Shown one piece after another: positions 32,518-44,300 of a stretch of DNA of 64,000 nt (the first letter of the stretch is position 1; every line of letters starts with the position of its first letter). The stretch is from CAYRJD01 sp965212125 (GTDB lineage Bacteria; Actinomycetota; Acidimicrobiia; Acidimicrobiales; Poriferisodalaceae): contig OZ243045.1 of NCBI GenBank assembly GCA_965212125.1, positions 1,302,001 through 1,366,000 of the forward strand, given 5' to 3'. A program made the translations under genes and the position numbers. Under the pieces are notes generated by a model, which made no database searches, was not told where the DNA came from, and was given only the letters and a program-made list of their open reading frames with translations.

Positions 32518-35500
32518 CTAGCCGCGGCGCAGGGTTCGAGAAGCGGGCTGGCTTTCGCCGTACCGCGTGGTAGAGAGCGGAAACTCACTATTGACTGTCA
32601 CGTCAGTGCTCGTTGGGTCATACTCGTAACTCCTCGCAATGGAGTTAGGCAGCTCAACCCGATCCCCACGCTCGGGCAGATCATCAACATCACCAGTCAC
32701 GATTGTGAACACAATCGATGAGGTGATATTCACGTCCCGGGCTGGGATAGAAGTGGTACAAGGAGGAACAGGGTCACCGATGCTATCTCTGAAAATGTTG
32801 CCCTCATCGTCAAGAAGTTCACCTGAATCATTAACGAAAAAGTAAGCAGTGTTGCTAGCAGTTATTGGGTTACCGTCATCATCAACAACAAGGTTACCGC
32901 CAGCATCAAGGAAGTCTCTTACCGTTACTATGCCGCCGAGAGTTACAAACGCTGGGTTACCGTCAGCATCAACGATAGGAACACGGTCCCCGCTAGCATC
33001 ACGCACCGCTTCGCCTACCTCGTCATTCAGATATGTTTGCCTTGTCCTTTGGGTGCCGTCAGCTTCAAGGATAATCTCACCGTTATCATTACGAGCAGGA
33101 ATAGTGATGAGCTCACCAGTGAAATCGGCGGGGTCGCCAGTCTCACCGGCGGCCGGTTCGCGAGCAGGAATAGGAGCATTCGGATAAGCATTCCCGTCAT
33201 CATCAACAAGAGGATTGCCATTAGAGTCAACTGATACAAGACGAACCCTAGGAGTAAGAGGAACAGGGTTGAGGCTGCTATCTCTGAAAAGGGTGCCGTT
33301 ATCGTTAGTACGGAAAAGACCAGTCACATGGCCCCCGGGAGCACCTTCAATGGCGTCCCTAAGCGTCACAGCAGCGCTGATGTCTTCAGGAGGGGAACCA
33401 TCATTGTCGCCAGCAAAAAGCGTGTCATCAAGAGGCGGCGGAGCAAGCTCTGGATTACGCGTAAGCGCATCGTAATAGGGCGCTAGAAGCGTTTCGTCAA
33501 AGTTCAACCCATCCAGGGAAGCATCGGCTGGCAAAAATGAACACGTCCTTAGCCCCGCCCCGTCGGAAGTAAACAAGTGAGCCAGAGCCCCTCTGTCTAG
33601 CAACGTGCGGGTTACGCCTGTGGTTTCGGTAGTCGGGTCAAGATCGTTCGCAAGAGTGCCGTCATTCAAATAGTCGCGGGTGTAAGTCCTCGGGCCATAA
33701 GACACAACATCAGAGGTCACTCCTGAAGAACCTATGCCAGAAAGGAACTCGCCAGCGCCTGTGTTTGCTGCTGCAAAAACCTCAGCGTTAAACGAAGTCA
33801 GCGGGTTGTCGTACTCCAGGGTTACCTGTACCTGGCTTTTTCCGCCAGACAAACGAGCCTCAATGGTTCTAGAACCACGGAAAAGATTCGCCAAAGCAGC
33901 TGCGCTGGTTACTCCGGCGCCATCGCTGGGCGTAAGAGAAACCGCAAAGTCGTCGGTGAAATCTTCATCTGCCGCCAGCGCGTCTGTAAGATTGGCTGAG
34001 GTTGTGCCATCGTCAAAAAGTATTTCAAGGATTTTGGCCGACTTATAAACATTTACCACAACGTCAGGATTGGTGTCTGCGTCAGCGGCGGCACCTTGGT
34101 TGGTCAAAGTGACGGTCCAGTCATTACCGGCGGCGCCAGCGGCAACGCCGTCGGCCTTACCCGTAATGGTGATGGAGATTTCTGGCACGGCGGACACAAG
34201 CCCATCGGTAGCGTCAGAATACTTCTCGGCAACATAGTTTCCGGCAACGCCACCGAGTGAGGCCCACGGCTCGGGAACAGAGCCAGGGGCATCGGCTGGG
34301 GTTGTTCCGCCATATTCCGTTAGTGCGGCAAAGTTGCCTAGCCAATGCTCATTCCTAAAGGCAGCAGTATCTACAATGTCAACATTTTGAGGTCCGGTAA
34401 GCGTGACTTCATTTTCATTATCAGGGTTCTCGGGGAAGGGGTTGGGAACTGTGATAACTCGATCTTCTGCGGGAGTGGGGTCTCTGTAGACCGGCGCCTC
34501 AGTGTGTGCCGCCATCGCAGCAATCACATCTTCTGCAGTGTGCGTGTCACGGGCGACGATGACAAGATCAAATCGAGGGAGAAGATCAAGTCTGGGTTGA
34601 GGCTTATCAAGAGAACTAACTATCTCACCGTTTTTACAGTTTGAGTACAGATAACCAATCACAACCCCGTCACCGGCACTACCGTCAGTTATCGGCTGGT
34701 GGTAGTTGTCTGCTAACGCTACTGTGTAATCAATAATCGGACGAACCACCCCGTCATCATCTGTCTGTGTAAAGCTCGTAAGAATGCGGACGTTGTTCAC
34801 CACCGGACCGCCACTTTCTCTTGGCGGGGCAAGCTCGCCACCCACGATGGGGTTAGCTACTGGCCCTGGGCAACCTGGTCGATAGAAATGGTTGGCAAAA
34901 TTAGCACCATTCCCCCGGAACACCTGGGGATAGTAAACACCTAGATCGCCCGCACGTGCGGTTGCCTGGTGCTTATTGTCTTCCGTCAGCCAGAACCGGA
35001 CCTTGTCGCCGTTTGGCAGGGTGAAGATTCCGAGACTCGCTTCGGCCGTTAGAGCATTTACATTTATCCCCAGCGGGCGAATTGGGACATTGTCGCCTGC
35101 TTCGTCAGGACCATCAGAGTCAAGCCTCCAGGTGGCCGACGCTAAATCATCAAAAGTGCCCGGCACCGCACCCGGTTTGGGCGTTGCCCTGGAAACTGTC
35201 GCAGAAACGAGCGCTGGGTGGCGCACGGTGGCGCCAACCCTGCCGCTAGTTGCGCGACTGAGGTTGCCTTCCTCGTCAGCTATTGCGTCTTCGTCAATCC
35301 TGATGGTGTCACCCGTTTCAAGCATTTGAGGATCTGGTGTAAAGGTGCTGGTGACTATTTCGGTGGAGGTGGGGGTTATAGTGACGGTCTCAGTGGTTAT
35401 GGATGTAGGAATTGCTCTACAAGAATCAAGAAACTGGTTAAGCAGGTTTTTGTTATCCGGGTTGAGTTCGGGCACTGCCACGATGTAACGGGTCTCAACG

Positions 35501-37215
35501 CCGTTCAAACACACCACATCCAGATTTGCACCGGGCTGGCGGTAGATGCCAGCCGAAACTGGCAGATCAGCACCCTTCCACTCGATTTCATCAAGAGTGA
35601 CTTCCTCGCCGTCCTCTCGATTTGTTTCGGTGGTTCTAATGGCAAACTCATGGGAGCCGTCTGACGCAATAATCTCAAGGCGAGGGCGCACATTGTCTGG
35701 TGTTGCCGCTTGCACGGTAAATGTCGTGGCTTCAACACGCCTTCCGTCACCTATGGTGAGGCTGCCTGAGATTGCACCCGCCGGTATTGAAATAGTGTCG
35801 CCAGCTCTGAGCGTGTCGCCCAGCATGAGAGTCGCGGTGAGCGTGCCAGGGTCGTAGGAAAGACTGTCATCTGTGAAAAGCCGCGTCCCGCCAACTCGGT
35901 AGTTCCCTTCGTTGGCGGCGCTAGTGGCATACTCCGCTATTTCCGCTGGCGTTGGAGGGGTGCTCGCCGGTGCGCCTGAATCATTCACCGAAGCCGAAAA
36001 AGTAATCGTGGCTGTGGTCATTCCAGCTCTGGCTCTAATGGTGGCCGTTAGCGGTTGCGACGTGGTAGCTGCTGCGATGGCCGCTTGCACAACGCTGTCA
36101 GAAACCACGGCTGTACCACCGATGGCTGTAATGCCGACGTTGAGGAACTGCGAAGCTGCGTTACGCAGCGGCAGGCGGGCGAGAAAACCACGGGTCGGCG
36201 CGGGCAGGCTGGCAGTGTCAACCAGCAGCACCGGAGTGACGCCATTGCTAACGCCGTTGACGCCCAAACCAGCACCTAGCAGCGGTCCGGCTGACACGCC
36301 GTCGGCTGCAGCATTGCCGTTGATCAGCGCAATGTTTGTGGGGCTGAGAGTAACGGTGGAGCAATCGGCAAGTGCTTGACGAATCGCCAGGGCGGTGTCA
36401 TAGCGAGTGGCGCCGCTGATGCGAGTTACCTCGGCTCCGAGGATTCCAACAATTTCACCTACGACATCTTCAGACACCGCAGAGGTGCCGCCGACGACTA
36501 TCACGCGGTCAATCGCAGAGTCAATCAAGTAGCTGACGACATCGGGCGGCAAAGAGTCGGCAGTGGTTAGCAAGATCGGCAGATCTAGCGCATAAGACAA
36601 AGGCCCGACTGCGATTACATCGGCAAAACTGTTGTCGACGTTGACGAGAATCGCCGCCGCATCGCCGGTTTCGCAATAGGTGCCGATGTTGTCCATCGCC
36701 TCAGCAACTAGCACTGAAGTTTCGTAGCGGTCTCTACCTGCGATGCGTCTTACGACGCGCACGGCCGCTAGGGCTTCAATGTCATCTTGAACGCTTTGCG
36801 AAATTGAAGCGGTTCCGCCGGTGATGATTACGTTGGTGATGAACTCATCAACAAGAAAGTTCTCAACGCCGCGGGTTAGACGGTCGGGAGGAGTTAGCAG
36901 CACGGGTGCCGACTCAGCAGCCGCCAAGCCTGTGGCGGCCGCAGCATCAACCAGGCTCTCACCGGATGCGATGATCACCGTGTCGATTACTCCGCCTACG
37001 CTGTTATCGCGCGCAAACGCTTCAGCGATGGCTAACGACGTGGCATAGCGGTTAGATCCCGCAAACTCACGCACGTTGGCGGTGGCGGCATTGTTGTCGT
37101 GGTTAAACAAGACCTCATTTGCTGTATTGGCAGCACCAGCAGGAGAGCTGGCCAACACCAATACAGACATGCCCAAACCAAGACCGACTAAGGCCACAAA
37201 AGCTCGCTTAAACAC
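32518..37215 (-). CDS. Giant secreted CWB2 (cell-wall-binding repeat 2) protein, copy 1
   Basis: 1565 residues. Signal peptide 1-28 (LVLASSPAGA-A). Three CWB2 repeats follow: about 48-150 (FAGSNRYATSLAIAEAF ... VIITGGTASIS), 155-255 (IAGRDRYETSVLVAEAM ... VIVVGGTSAVS), 260-370 (ISGATRYDTALAIRQAL ... ITAIGGTAVVS). Then beta-rich modules: an Ig-like region with GDTISIPAGAISG, a module with GNDWTVTLTNQG followed by ILEILFDDGTT (about 1020-1090), and a C-terminal stretch ending LPERGDRVELPNSIARSY. GTG start with GGAG six nt upstream. CWB2 domains bind secondary cell-wall polymers in other bacteria; the rest suggests an S-layer or adhesin. Last of three tandem paralogues. Confidence 0.85.
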   Translation of the reverse strand: MFKRAFVALVGLGLGMSVLVLASSPAGAANTANEVLFNHDNNAATANVREFAGSNRYATSLAIAEAFARDNSVGGVIDTVIIASGESLVDAAAATGLAAAESAPVLLTPPDRLTRGVENFLVDEFITNVIITGGTASISQSVQDDIEALAAVRVVRRIAGRDRYETSVLVAEAMDNIGTYCETGDAAAILVNVDNSFADVIAVGPLSYALDLPILLTTADSLPPDVVSYLIDSAIDRVIVVGGTSAVSEDVVGEIVGILGAEVTRISGATRYDTALAIRQALADCSTVTLSPTNIALINGNAAADGVSAGPLLGAGLGVNGVSNGVTPVLLVDTASLPAPTRGFLARLPLRNAASQFLNVGITAIGGTAVVSDSVVQAAIAAATTSQPLTATIRARAGMTTATITFSASVNDSGAPASTPPTPAEIAEYATSAANEGNYRVGGTRLFTDDSLSYDPGTLTATLMLGDTLRAGDTISIPAGAISGSLTIGDGRRVEATTFTVQAATPDNVRPRLEIIASDGSHEFAIRTTETNREDGEEVTLDEIEWKGADLPVSAGIYRQPGANLDVVCLNGVETRYIVAVPELNPDNKNLLNQFLDSCRAIPTSITTETVTITPTSTEIVTSTFTPDPQMLETGDTIRIDEDAIADEEGNLSRATSGRVGATVRHPALVSATVSRATPKPGAVPGTFDDLASATWRLDSDGPDEAGDNVPIRPLGINVNALTAEASLGIFTLPNGDKVRFWLTEDNKHQATARAGDLGVYYPQVFRGNGANFANHFYRPGCPGPVANPIVGGELAPPRESGGPVVNNVRILTSFTQTDDDGVVRPIIDYTVALADNYHQPITDGSAGDGVVIGYLYSNCKNGEIVSSLDKPQPRLDLLPRFDLVIVARDTHTAEDVIAAMAAHTEAPVYRDPTPAEDRVITVPNPFPENPDNENEVTLTGPQNVDIVDTAAFRNEHWLGNFAALTEYGGTTPADAPGSVPEPWASLGGVAGNYVAEKYSDATDGLVSAVPEISITITGKADGVAAGAAGNDWTVTLTNQGAAADADTNPDVVVNVYKSAKILEILFDDGTTSANLTDALAADEDFTDDFAVSLTPSDGAGVTSAAALANLFRGSRTIEARLSGGKSQVQVTLEYDNPLTSFNAEVFAAANTGAGEFLSGIGSSGVTSDVVSYGPRTYTRDYLNDGTLANDLDPTTETTGVTRTLLDRGALAHLFTSDGAGLRTCSFLPADASLDGLNFDETLLAPYYDALTRNPELAPPPLDDTLFAGDNDGSPPEDISAAVTLRDAIEGAPGGHVTGLFRTNDNGTLFRDSSLNPVPLTPRVRLVSVDSNGNPLVDDDGNAYPNAPIPAREPAAGETGDPADFTGELITIPARNDNGEIILEADGTQRTRQTYLNDEVGEAVRDASGDRVPIVDADGNPAFVTLGGIVTVRDFLDAGGNLVVDDDGNPITASNTAYFFVNDSGELLDDEGNIFRDSIGDPVPPCTTSIPARDVNITSSIVFTIVTGDVDDLPERGDRVELPNSIARSYEYDPTSTDVTVNSEFPLSTTRYGESQPASRTLRRG

Positions 37216-37244
37216 TAAAACTCCAAATCAACGCTAAACCCCTT

Positions 37245-37280
37245 GAATAATGTAAAAAAATCAAAACCCGCTCGTGAGCG
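37245..37280 (-). terminator. Probable terminator or attenuator between CWB2 copies 2 and 1
   Basis: Directly after the stop of copy 2 the transcript reads CGCTCACGAGCG (short stem) followed by GGGTTTTGATTTTTTT. The T-tract is convincing, the stem weak, so partial termination inside the CWB2 operon is the likeliest reading. Confidence 0.45.
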
Positions 37281-40200
37281 CTAGCTAGACCGCAAAGTTC
37301 TGGTGGCGGGCAGGCTGGCACCGGGCAATGTGCTAGAGAACGGTGAGTTGAATGTTGCAGTGCCATCTGGATCGTATCTGAAGCTCCTCGCAACGGAGTT
37401 CGGCAGCTGGATCTCCTGCCCACGCTGGGGAAGGTCGCTAATCGTAGCATCACTAAACGTGTACGTAATCGTTGAGGTTAAGTGGAATGATCCGCCGTCA
37501 AACTTGGTGCACTGATCTATAGTTCTGCCGCCGTCAACCGCCTGGATAGCTTCGCTCCGGTTTAGTCGCCAATATATATCTAAAGTAGTTGTCCTAAAGA
37601 CCCAATCGTCATGAAAGTTCAGTGCGGCCGTAAGGGTCGGATCATCGTCCTCAAACGAGCACCGCTCTACAATACCGGCTTGATAGAAGTGATTAGCCAT
37701 AGCGCTGGTAAGGACCTGAGAGGTGGAACCTGCCTCAACAGAAGGGTCAAGAGGCACAGCCGCAGTGCCGTCATGCGCATAGTCTCGGAAGTAGAGCCTC
37801 TGAATGTTGAGGGTTGCTTCTTCAACATTTCCAAAGAGCTGCGCAGTGGCTCCATTTGCTGACCTAAACTCAGCATCGCTGAACACATTCAGCACATCGT
37901 CATACTGCAGGGTGAGTGTTACCTGGCTGCGTCCGCCGGCAAAGTTTTGCTCAAGAACGGGAGCACCTCTAAGAACTCTGGTTAGGGAAGCTGAGTCTCT
38001 TGCCTCTGGCAAGTCTGCGTTGCTAATAGACACTTCAAAGATGCGGGCAAAGTCTTCATCTGCCGCTGCCGCATCTAAAAGATTAACCGGGGTTGCGCCG
38101 TCATCAAACGATATCTGAACGATTTTAGCTGACTCGCGAACGTCTATTACAACGTCAGCATTAGTGTCAGCGTCGTCGCCTGCACCTAAGTTCACCAAAC
38201 TTATCGCCCAGTCATTTCCAGCAGCACCACCAGCTATACCGTCAGGCCTGCCGGTAATAGTAAAGGAAGCCCGTCGCAGGGCTTCATCATATGCGCGGAC
38301 GACATAGTTAGCATTAACGCCACCAATTTCCTCATCAGACCATGGATCTGGGAAATCATCGTCAGTTACTCCCAATCCCCCGTATATCTCTAGAGATGGA
38401 TAGTTACCTATCCAGTAGCTATCTCTAAAGTTCTGAGAATCTTGGATGGTACGGAGGGTACTAGGGGTATCTGGATCTGGATAGACTGGCGCCGTCCCGT
38501 GCCCATTTATCGCTGCTTCTAGTTGCCCAAAAGTGTGAGCGCCGTTAGCAGTGATGAGAAGCTCAAACTTAGGTGCGTCAGTACCCGCGGGCAGGAAAGT
38601 GGCAGAGGTATCACCATTCCTGCAATTCACATACCGGTATTCAAGCACAACACCACTGCCGTCTCCCATCGGCTCAACCCGAACGTTGTTTAATACATTA
38701 CTTACTACTGTACGTACTGCTGGTTGGCCGTAAAGATTTGTCGTTCTGGGATTTAATATTGCTTCGCCGTTAGCTCTTGGCGGGGAAAGACTCGCGCCTG
38801 GATTGTTGGCTATGTTATTGCAGCGCGGTCGATTAAAGTGGTTAGCAAATGCAGGACCATGCCCTTGAAGTACCTGAGGATAGTAAATACCGAAGTCGCC
38901 AATAAGTGCCGTGGCAGCGTGGACATTAGTGTCCGTAAGCCATATCTGGAACTTATCGCCGTTTGGAAGAGTGAAGATTCCATCCCTCTGCTCAGGATCG
39001 GACACATCCGCGCCTAATGTGCGAAGTGCGGCGTTGTCACCTGCTCCATCTTTACTACCGTCTGCAGCTGCAGCGGGGCCTGCGGGCTCAAGAGCCCAGG
39101 TAATCGACGCTGATTGGAAAGTGCCTGCCACAGTGCCCGGTTGTGGCTTTGGATCTGAAACCGTTGCAGAAACAACCGCTGGATTATCCCTGTTAGCGCT
39201 AGCTCTGGCGGAAGTGGATCGGCTTACGTTGCCTTGCACATCAGATATGGCTTCTGCTGCGATTCTTATGGTATCCCTCGCGGCAAGCGTTAGCCCGGCT
39301 GAGCCATCGGCAAGCGTGGTGCTGCAAGCATCAATAAAGCTGTTAACCAGATTCTTATTAATAAGCGAAGTGGGACCGTCCCCTTCATTTCTCTGCACTC
39401 GATCTCGGTTACCTGGGTGCGGTAAACCCGCTGGCCGCGGTGCACTAGCGTGCGGCGGCCGAAGCCCCGACCTCCCCGGCTGAAGAATTGTATCGTCAGA
39501 CACGTCGTCATCGCCATTGAAACTGGGCAGCGCCACAAGATAGTTCACCTCAACGCCGTTCAAACAAACCACAGCTAGGTTTACTTCGGGATGCTGGTAG
39601 ATGCCAGCCGCGGCTGGTAGATCAGCACCTCTCCAGGTGATCTCATCAACAGTGAGCTCCTCGCCGGGCCTCAAGTTGTCTTCGGTGATTCGAACAACAA
39701 ACTCATGAGCGCCAGCAGCCGCGGTAACCTCAAGGCGCGGGCGCACACTGTCGTTCTCTGGCGCGGGCACGGTAAATGTGGTGGCTTCGACGCGCCTTCT
39801 GTCACTTACAGCGAGGCTGCCTACGATCGCACCTGGCGGCACAGAAATAGTGTCTCCCGCTCTGAGAGTCCCACCGCTGCCAAGCGTGATGGTCGCTGTG
39901 AGCCTGCCAGCGTCGTAGACAAGTGTGTCATCTCCGTAGAGCGGTTCCCCGCCGATCCGGTAGTTTCCTTTGTTGGCGGCGCTAGTGGCATACGCCGCTA
40001 TTTCCGCTGGCGTTGGAGGGGTACTCGCCGGTGCGGCTGAACTGTTCACCGAAGCCGAAAAAGTAATCGTGATCGGGCTCGCGGTCGTACCGCCACCGCC
40101 CCTGGCTCTAATGGTGGCTGTTATTGGCCCTGATGTGATGGCTGCGGTTCTGGCTGCCTGTACGACGCTGTCTGAAACCACGGCTGTACCACCGATGGCT

Positions 40201-41276
40201 GTGATGCCGACGTTGAGGAACTGCGAACTTGCGCTACGCAGCGGCAAGCTGGCAAGAAAGGCACTCGTTGGTGCGGGCAGGCGATCAGTGCCTACTAACA
40301 GCACTGGCGTAACACCGGTAGTGCCGCTTAGGCCAGCGCCTAGTAGCGGTCCGGCTGACACGCCGTCAGCGGTAGCGTCGGCGTTGATCAACGCAACGCT
40401 TGATGAGCTGAGAGTAACGGTAGAGCAATCAGCAAGCGCTTGACGAATCGCTAGAGCGGTGTCGTAGCGGTTGTCGCCGCTGATGCGGGTTACCTCTGCT
40501 CTGACTGTGTCGGTGATTTCGTCAACGACGTTCGCAGACACGGCTGAGGTGCCACCGATGACTATCACACGGTCAATCGAAGCGTCAATCAAATAGTCAG
40601 ACACGCTGGATGGCAACGAATTTGCAGTAGTTAGCAAGATTGGCAGATTAAGCGCATAAGCCAGCGGGCCAACTGCGATTACATCGGTAAGGGAGCTGTC
40701 GACGTTAACGAGAACTGCCGCCGCGCTACCTGTTGCGCAATAAGTGCCAATGTCGTCCATTGCCTCTGCAACAAGTACCGAAGTCTCATAACGATCCGAC
40801 CCAGCAATGCGAGTTACGGTGCGAACGGGTGCTAAATCTTCAATCCTGTCTGCAACGCCCTGCGAAACCGAAGCGACTCCACCGATAATGATCACATTAG
40901 AAATGAACTGATCAACAAGAAAGCTCTCAACGCCACGAGTCAAGCGGTTTGGGGGAGTCAACAATACGGGTGCCGACTCAGCAGCTGCTAACCCTGTAGC
41001 GGCCGCAGCATCAATCAAGCTCTCGCCTGATGCAACAATAACCGTATCGGCAAACCCACCAGCGCCACCGCTCGCAAATGCCTCTGCTATCGCTAGCGAC
41101 GTGGCATAACGATTAGAACCCGCGAACTGGCGCACTTCTGCAGTAGCGGCATTGCTATCGTGGTCAACCAAAACCTCAACGGCTGTGTTGGCAGCACCAG
41201 CAGGAGAACCGGCCAACACCAACACCGAAACACCTAAAACAAGGCTGAACAACGCAACAAAAATACGTCTTAACAT
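37281..41276 (-). CDS. Giant secreted CWB2 protein, copy 2
   Basis: 1331 residues from ATG 41276 (MLRRIFVALFSLVLG); the TTG at 41288 is part of the ribosome-binding site TTGGAG and is rejected. Signal peptide ends SPAGA-A. Three CWB2 repeats at about 40-360, near-identical in layout to copy 1. Downstream modules match copy 1 in order, including GNDWAISLVNLG and VQISFDDGATP, and the end LPQRGQEIQLPNSVARSF. A 45-residue, Pro/Arg/Gly-rich segment (around DTILQPGRSGLRPP, near residues 590-635) interrupts an otherwise conserved stretch and is G+C-rich, unlike the surrounding gene. 65 bp before copy 1. Confidence 0.85.
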   Translation of the reverse strand: MLRRIFVALFSLVLGVSVLVLAGSPAGAANTAVEVLVDHDSNAATAEVRQFAGSNRYATSLAIAEAFASGGAGGFADTVIVASGESLIDAAAATGLAAAESAPVLLTPPNRLTRGVESFLVDQFISNVIIIGGVASVSQGVADRIEDLAPVRTVTRIAGSDRYETSVLVAEAMDDIGTYCATGSAAAVLVNVDSSLTDVIAVGPLAYALNLPILLTTANSLPSSVSDYLIDASIDRVIVIGGTSAVSANVVDEITDTVRAEVTRISGDNRYDTALAIRQALADCSTVTLSSSSVALINADATADGVSAGPLLGAGLSGTTGVTPVLLVGTDRLPAPTSAFLASLPLRSASSQFLNVGITAIGGTAVVSDSVVQAARTAAITSGPITATIRARGGGGTTASPITITFSASVNSSAAPASTPPTPAEIAAYATSAANKGNYRIGGEPLYGDDTLVYDAGRLTATITLGSGGTLRAGDTISVPPGAIVGSLAVSDRRRVEATTFTVPAPENDSVRPRLEVTAAAGAHEFVVRITEDNLRPGEELTVDEITWRGADLPAAAGIYQHPEVNLAVVCLNGVEVNYLVALPSFNGDDDVSDDTILQPGRSGLRPPHASAPRPAGLPHPGNRDRVQRNEGDGPTSLINKNLVNSFIDACSTTLADGSAGLTLAARDTIRIAAEAISDVQGNVSRSTSARASANRDNPAVVSATVSDPKPQPGTVAGTFQSASITWALEPAGPAAAADGSKDGAGDNAALRTLGADVSDPEQRDGIFTLPNGDKFQIWLTDTNVHAATALIGDFGIYYPQVLQGHGPAFANHFNRPRCNNIANNPGASLSPPRANGEAILNPRTTNLYGQPAVRTVVSNVLNNVRVEPMGDGSGVVLEYRYVNCRNGDTSATFLPAGTDAPKFELLITANGAHTFGQLEAAINGHGTAPVYPDPDTPSTLRTIQDSQNFRDSYWIGNYPSLEIYGGLGVTDDDFPDPWSDEEIGGVNANYVVRAYDEALRRASFTITGRPDGIAGGAAGNDWAISLVNLGAGDDADTNADVVIDVRESAKIVQISFDDGATPVNLLDAAAADEDFARIFEVSISNADLPEARDSASLTRVLRGAPVLEQNFAGGRSQVTLTLQYDDVLNVFSDAEFRSANGATAQLFGNVEEATLNIQRLYFRDYAHDGTAAVPLDPSVEAGSTSQVLTSAMANHFYQAGIVERCSFEDDDPTLTAALNFHDDWVFRTTTLDIYWRLNRSEAIQAVDGGRTIDQCTKFDGGSFHLTSTITYTFSDATISDLPQRGQEIQLPNSVARSFRYDPDGTATFNSPFSSTLPGASLPATRTLRSS

Positions 41277-41320
41277 CAAAAACTCCAAATAATCCAGCTA
41301 AAAATCTATTAAATATCCGC

Positions 41321-44300
41321 TTAAGCAGCTCTTAGTTGCTGAGCAGCAACTAGCTCGCTAGCAACGCCCTGATAGTTTTCTGCAACACCGGCAGGTAATG
41401 TTATGGAACCACCAACCACAGGTAGTTCAGTTAAATCGCCAGAGATCAGGTCAAAAGTCACCGTTGTAAACAGCTTTGACTGGGTGAGGAGGACTTCTTC
41501 AAGCATGGCCGGTCCATTGCTATCTACCGTGCGAGCATTGTAAGTAACAGTAAGCACTCGACGCTGGTTACTTGGCGTTTGCCAACCTGCCACACTAGTA
41601 ACAATAGCGATCATGTCGTCATCATCTTCAGTAGTTAGATCTGGCACTATTTCCATTGTTGGTGCACCTGTTGGGTAGCCTGGCTTACCCTCGTTGGCAC
41701 CTCGCAAAGTCCTATCTTGCGCATCAGCGCCTGTTGCAGTCGCATCCGCGGTCCAGTATTTGAACAGCTCAATCACGTCGTCGTAGGTCAACGTGACAGT
41801 TACTACGCTAAGTGCGCCCAAGAAGTTCCGGGTAGCCATAGCGCCTTGGCCGGGTGCGCCACGGTCAATGAAGTCGCCGGTTCCATAGTTCCCTGCGGTA
41901 GGTGTAGCTGCGCAGTCGCCTACAGGATCAGGACGCTCTTCATTAGTAACAGCTGCAGACCCGCTAGTTTCCGGCAACGCAATTGACGAGTCCGGGTCGC
42001 AGAAAAGCGCTAGATCGGTTGCAAGAAGATCCGCAGGACGCAAAGCCCTCGCATCGTCAGCAGTTCGCGGAGCCAGATCTAATGTGTAAGCATCGTCGTG
42101 CCGCAGGCCGGTGAACTCGGTTCTAACCGCGTCACTCCTAACAAAAAAGTTCGCCGTAATAAAGTCATTAGCTTCTAAGGCAATAATGGCGTGCTCTAAT
42201 CTGGCTTGCTGATCAAATCCAATGCGAATGGTCTTACGATCCTCAATAATAGAAACCACAACCTCGGGTGCCGTATTGGTATTGCTAGCGGCTGGCAACT
42301 CATACCAACTAATCGCCCAATCATTACCAGCAGCACCAGCAGCAACTCCATCTGTTCTACCGGCGAGCTCTAGATAGGTCAAAACCCTCTCAAAGCTGTC
42401 TGTTTCGTAGTCAGAGCCAGTGTCGCGCTGGAGGTAAATATACCTCCCCCAAGACCAAACAGCTTCTTCTTCATCTGCGATCGTTTCCGGGTTATTATCG
42501 CTGTCATAGGGAATTGGGCTGGTAACCGTGGCGCGAGTAACACTCGGAGCGCGCGGCACGGTTGTGCCATCTCTGACCGTAGTTCTGCCAGCTTGGATAG
42601 TGACCGATCTGGAGCGACTGGAGTTGCCAGCTAGGTCTCGGTATGCGCCTGCTTCAACGGTTATGCGGTCGCCAGCTTCTAACAAACCGGTGAAATCGGC
42701 AGCAACGGCGACGGGGTTTGCGGGATCGCTAGAGTCAAAAATCTCCTGCGTGATTATTATGGCGTCAGCGAAGGGGCGATCGTTTCCACTTTCAGTTCCA
42801 ACCTCTTCACGTATGTCCGTCGTATCAAAATCGAACCTACCCGCAGTAATTTCCGGGTTGTTGAAAATCGTGCGAGCCGTAGGGCCTGTAAACGGAGTTT
42901 CAGCAAGTGGCACGGTTTCGCTACAACCAGGGTCGGCACCAAGTTCGTATACCTCACGATCAAACCCGAGCAAGCAAATAACTACCGACGAACCACCACT
43001 GTCATCCTTTAGAGCGAGCCAACCTACAGCTTCCCCGTCGGTCTCACCGGGGAATTGTCTCAGCCTCTGAGCACTACGATCTAGTCTTGTCACTATGTTG
43101 CCATTGGAGGTGGTTAGCGTCCGCAGCAGTGTTTCGACATTACCGTCTGAGCGTGTTTCTCCAACTATCCAGGGCACAACATCATCAGTGTCAGCAGCAG
43201 CCTGCTCAGTCGTTATTGTCGTCCCAGCAGGAACCCTGTAGCGAGCCTGGAAATTGGTCGCGATGGTTGGCAGGGGCTGACCGTTGATCTTTATGTTTCC
43301 TAGGTTGATGTTGTCTGCGGCACCAAACAAGTTGGGATCGTCAACATCAATCCGAATTTCGTGTCCACCTTCACCTGCGGTGATGCTCACTCGTGGTGCC
43401 GCTCTGTCACTGCTTAGGTCGGGCACTGTGTAGTCAGCAGCTTGCACTGTTCGGCCATCAGAGCCGCGGCCTTTGATTTTCTTGGGCACAACGCTGATGA
43501 CATCGCCCGCTTTCAGGACGCTGAGCAAGCCAGAACCGGCGGCAAAGGTGATATATACGGTGGGCGCAGTGGCTTGCACCTGCCTTGTGGTTGGACCGCC
43601 TGGAACTTCGGCTGTGTATTCATCGCCTGTATTGTAAAACTCAATTCGATCTCGGTTAAACAGCCTGTCGCCGTTTAGGCGGTAGTTGTCCCTGTTCTGC
43701 GCTGTGGCAATGTCAACAAGATCAGAAAACGTAATCACCACAGTGCTAATGCCGCTTCGGGTTGCGATGGTTGCTGTTATTGGGTCTGACGTTGTCGCCG
43801 CCTCAACAGCTGCGGCCACCACCGAGGCTGGCACTACGGCCGTACCACCGATAGCGGTAAGGCTCAGATTCACAAACGAAGCATCAGGATTGCGAATCGG
43901 TAGCGAACTCAGGTAGCTACGAGTCTCGCCAGGAAGGCCGTCGCTGTCGACCAGCAGCACTGGGGTGACGCCGTTGCTGGCTAGGCCCAAGCCAAGCAGC
44001 GGGCCAGCCGACACGCCATCGGCAGCGGCCTCGCCATTCACAAGCGCAACGGTGGTCGGACTAAGCGTTACGGTGCTGCAGTCGCTGAGCGCTTGGCGAA
44101 TCTCCAGAGCCGTGTCGTAGCGGTTGTCGCCGCTGATGCGGACAACGTCATCAATGCCGGCGCTGTTAATCCCCTCCACAACAGACTCAGAAACAGCCGC
44201 TGTGCCGCCAACGATGACAACACGCTCAATCTCGGCGTCGTTGAGGTAGTCGGAAACGCCAGCGGGCAGAGCGTTGGCCGCAGTCAAAAGAATCGGCAGA

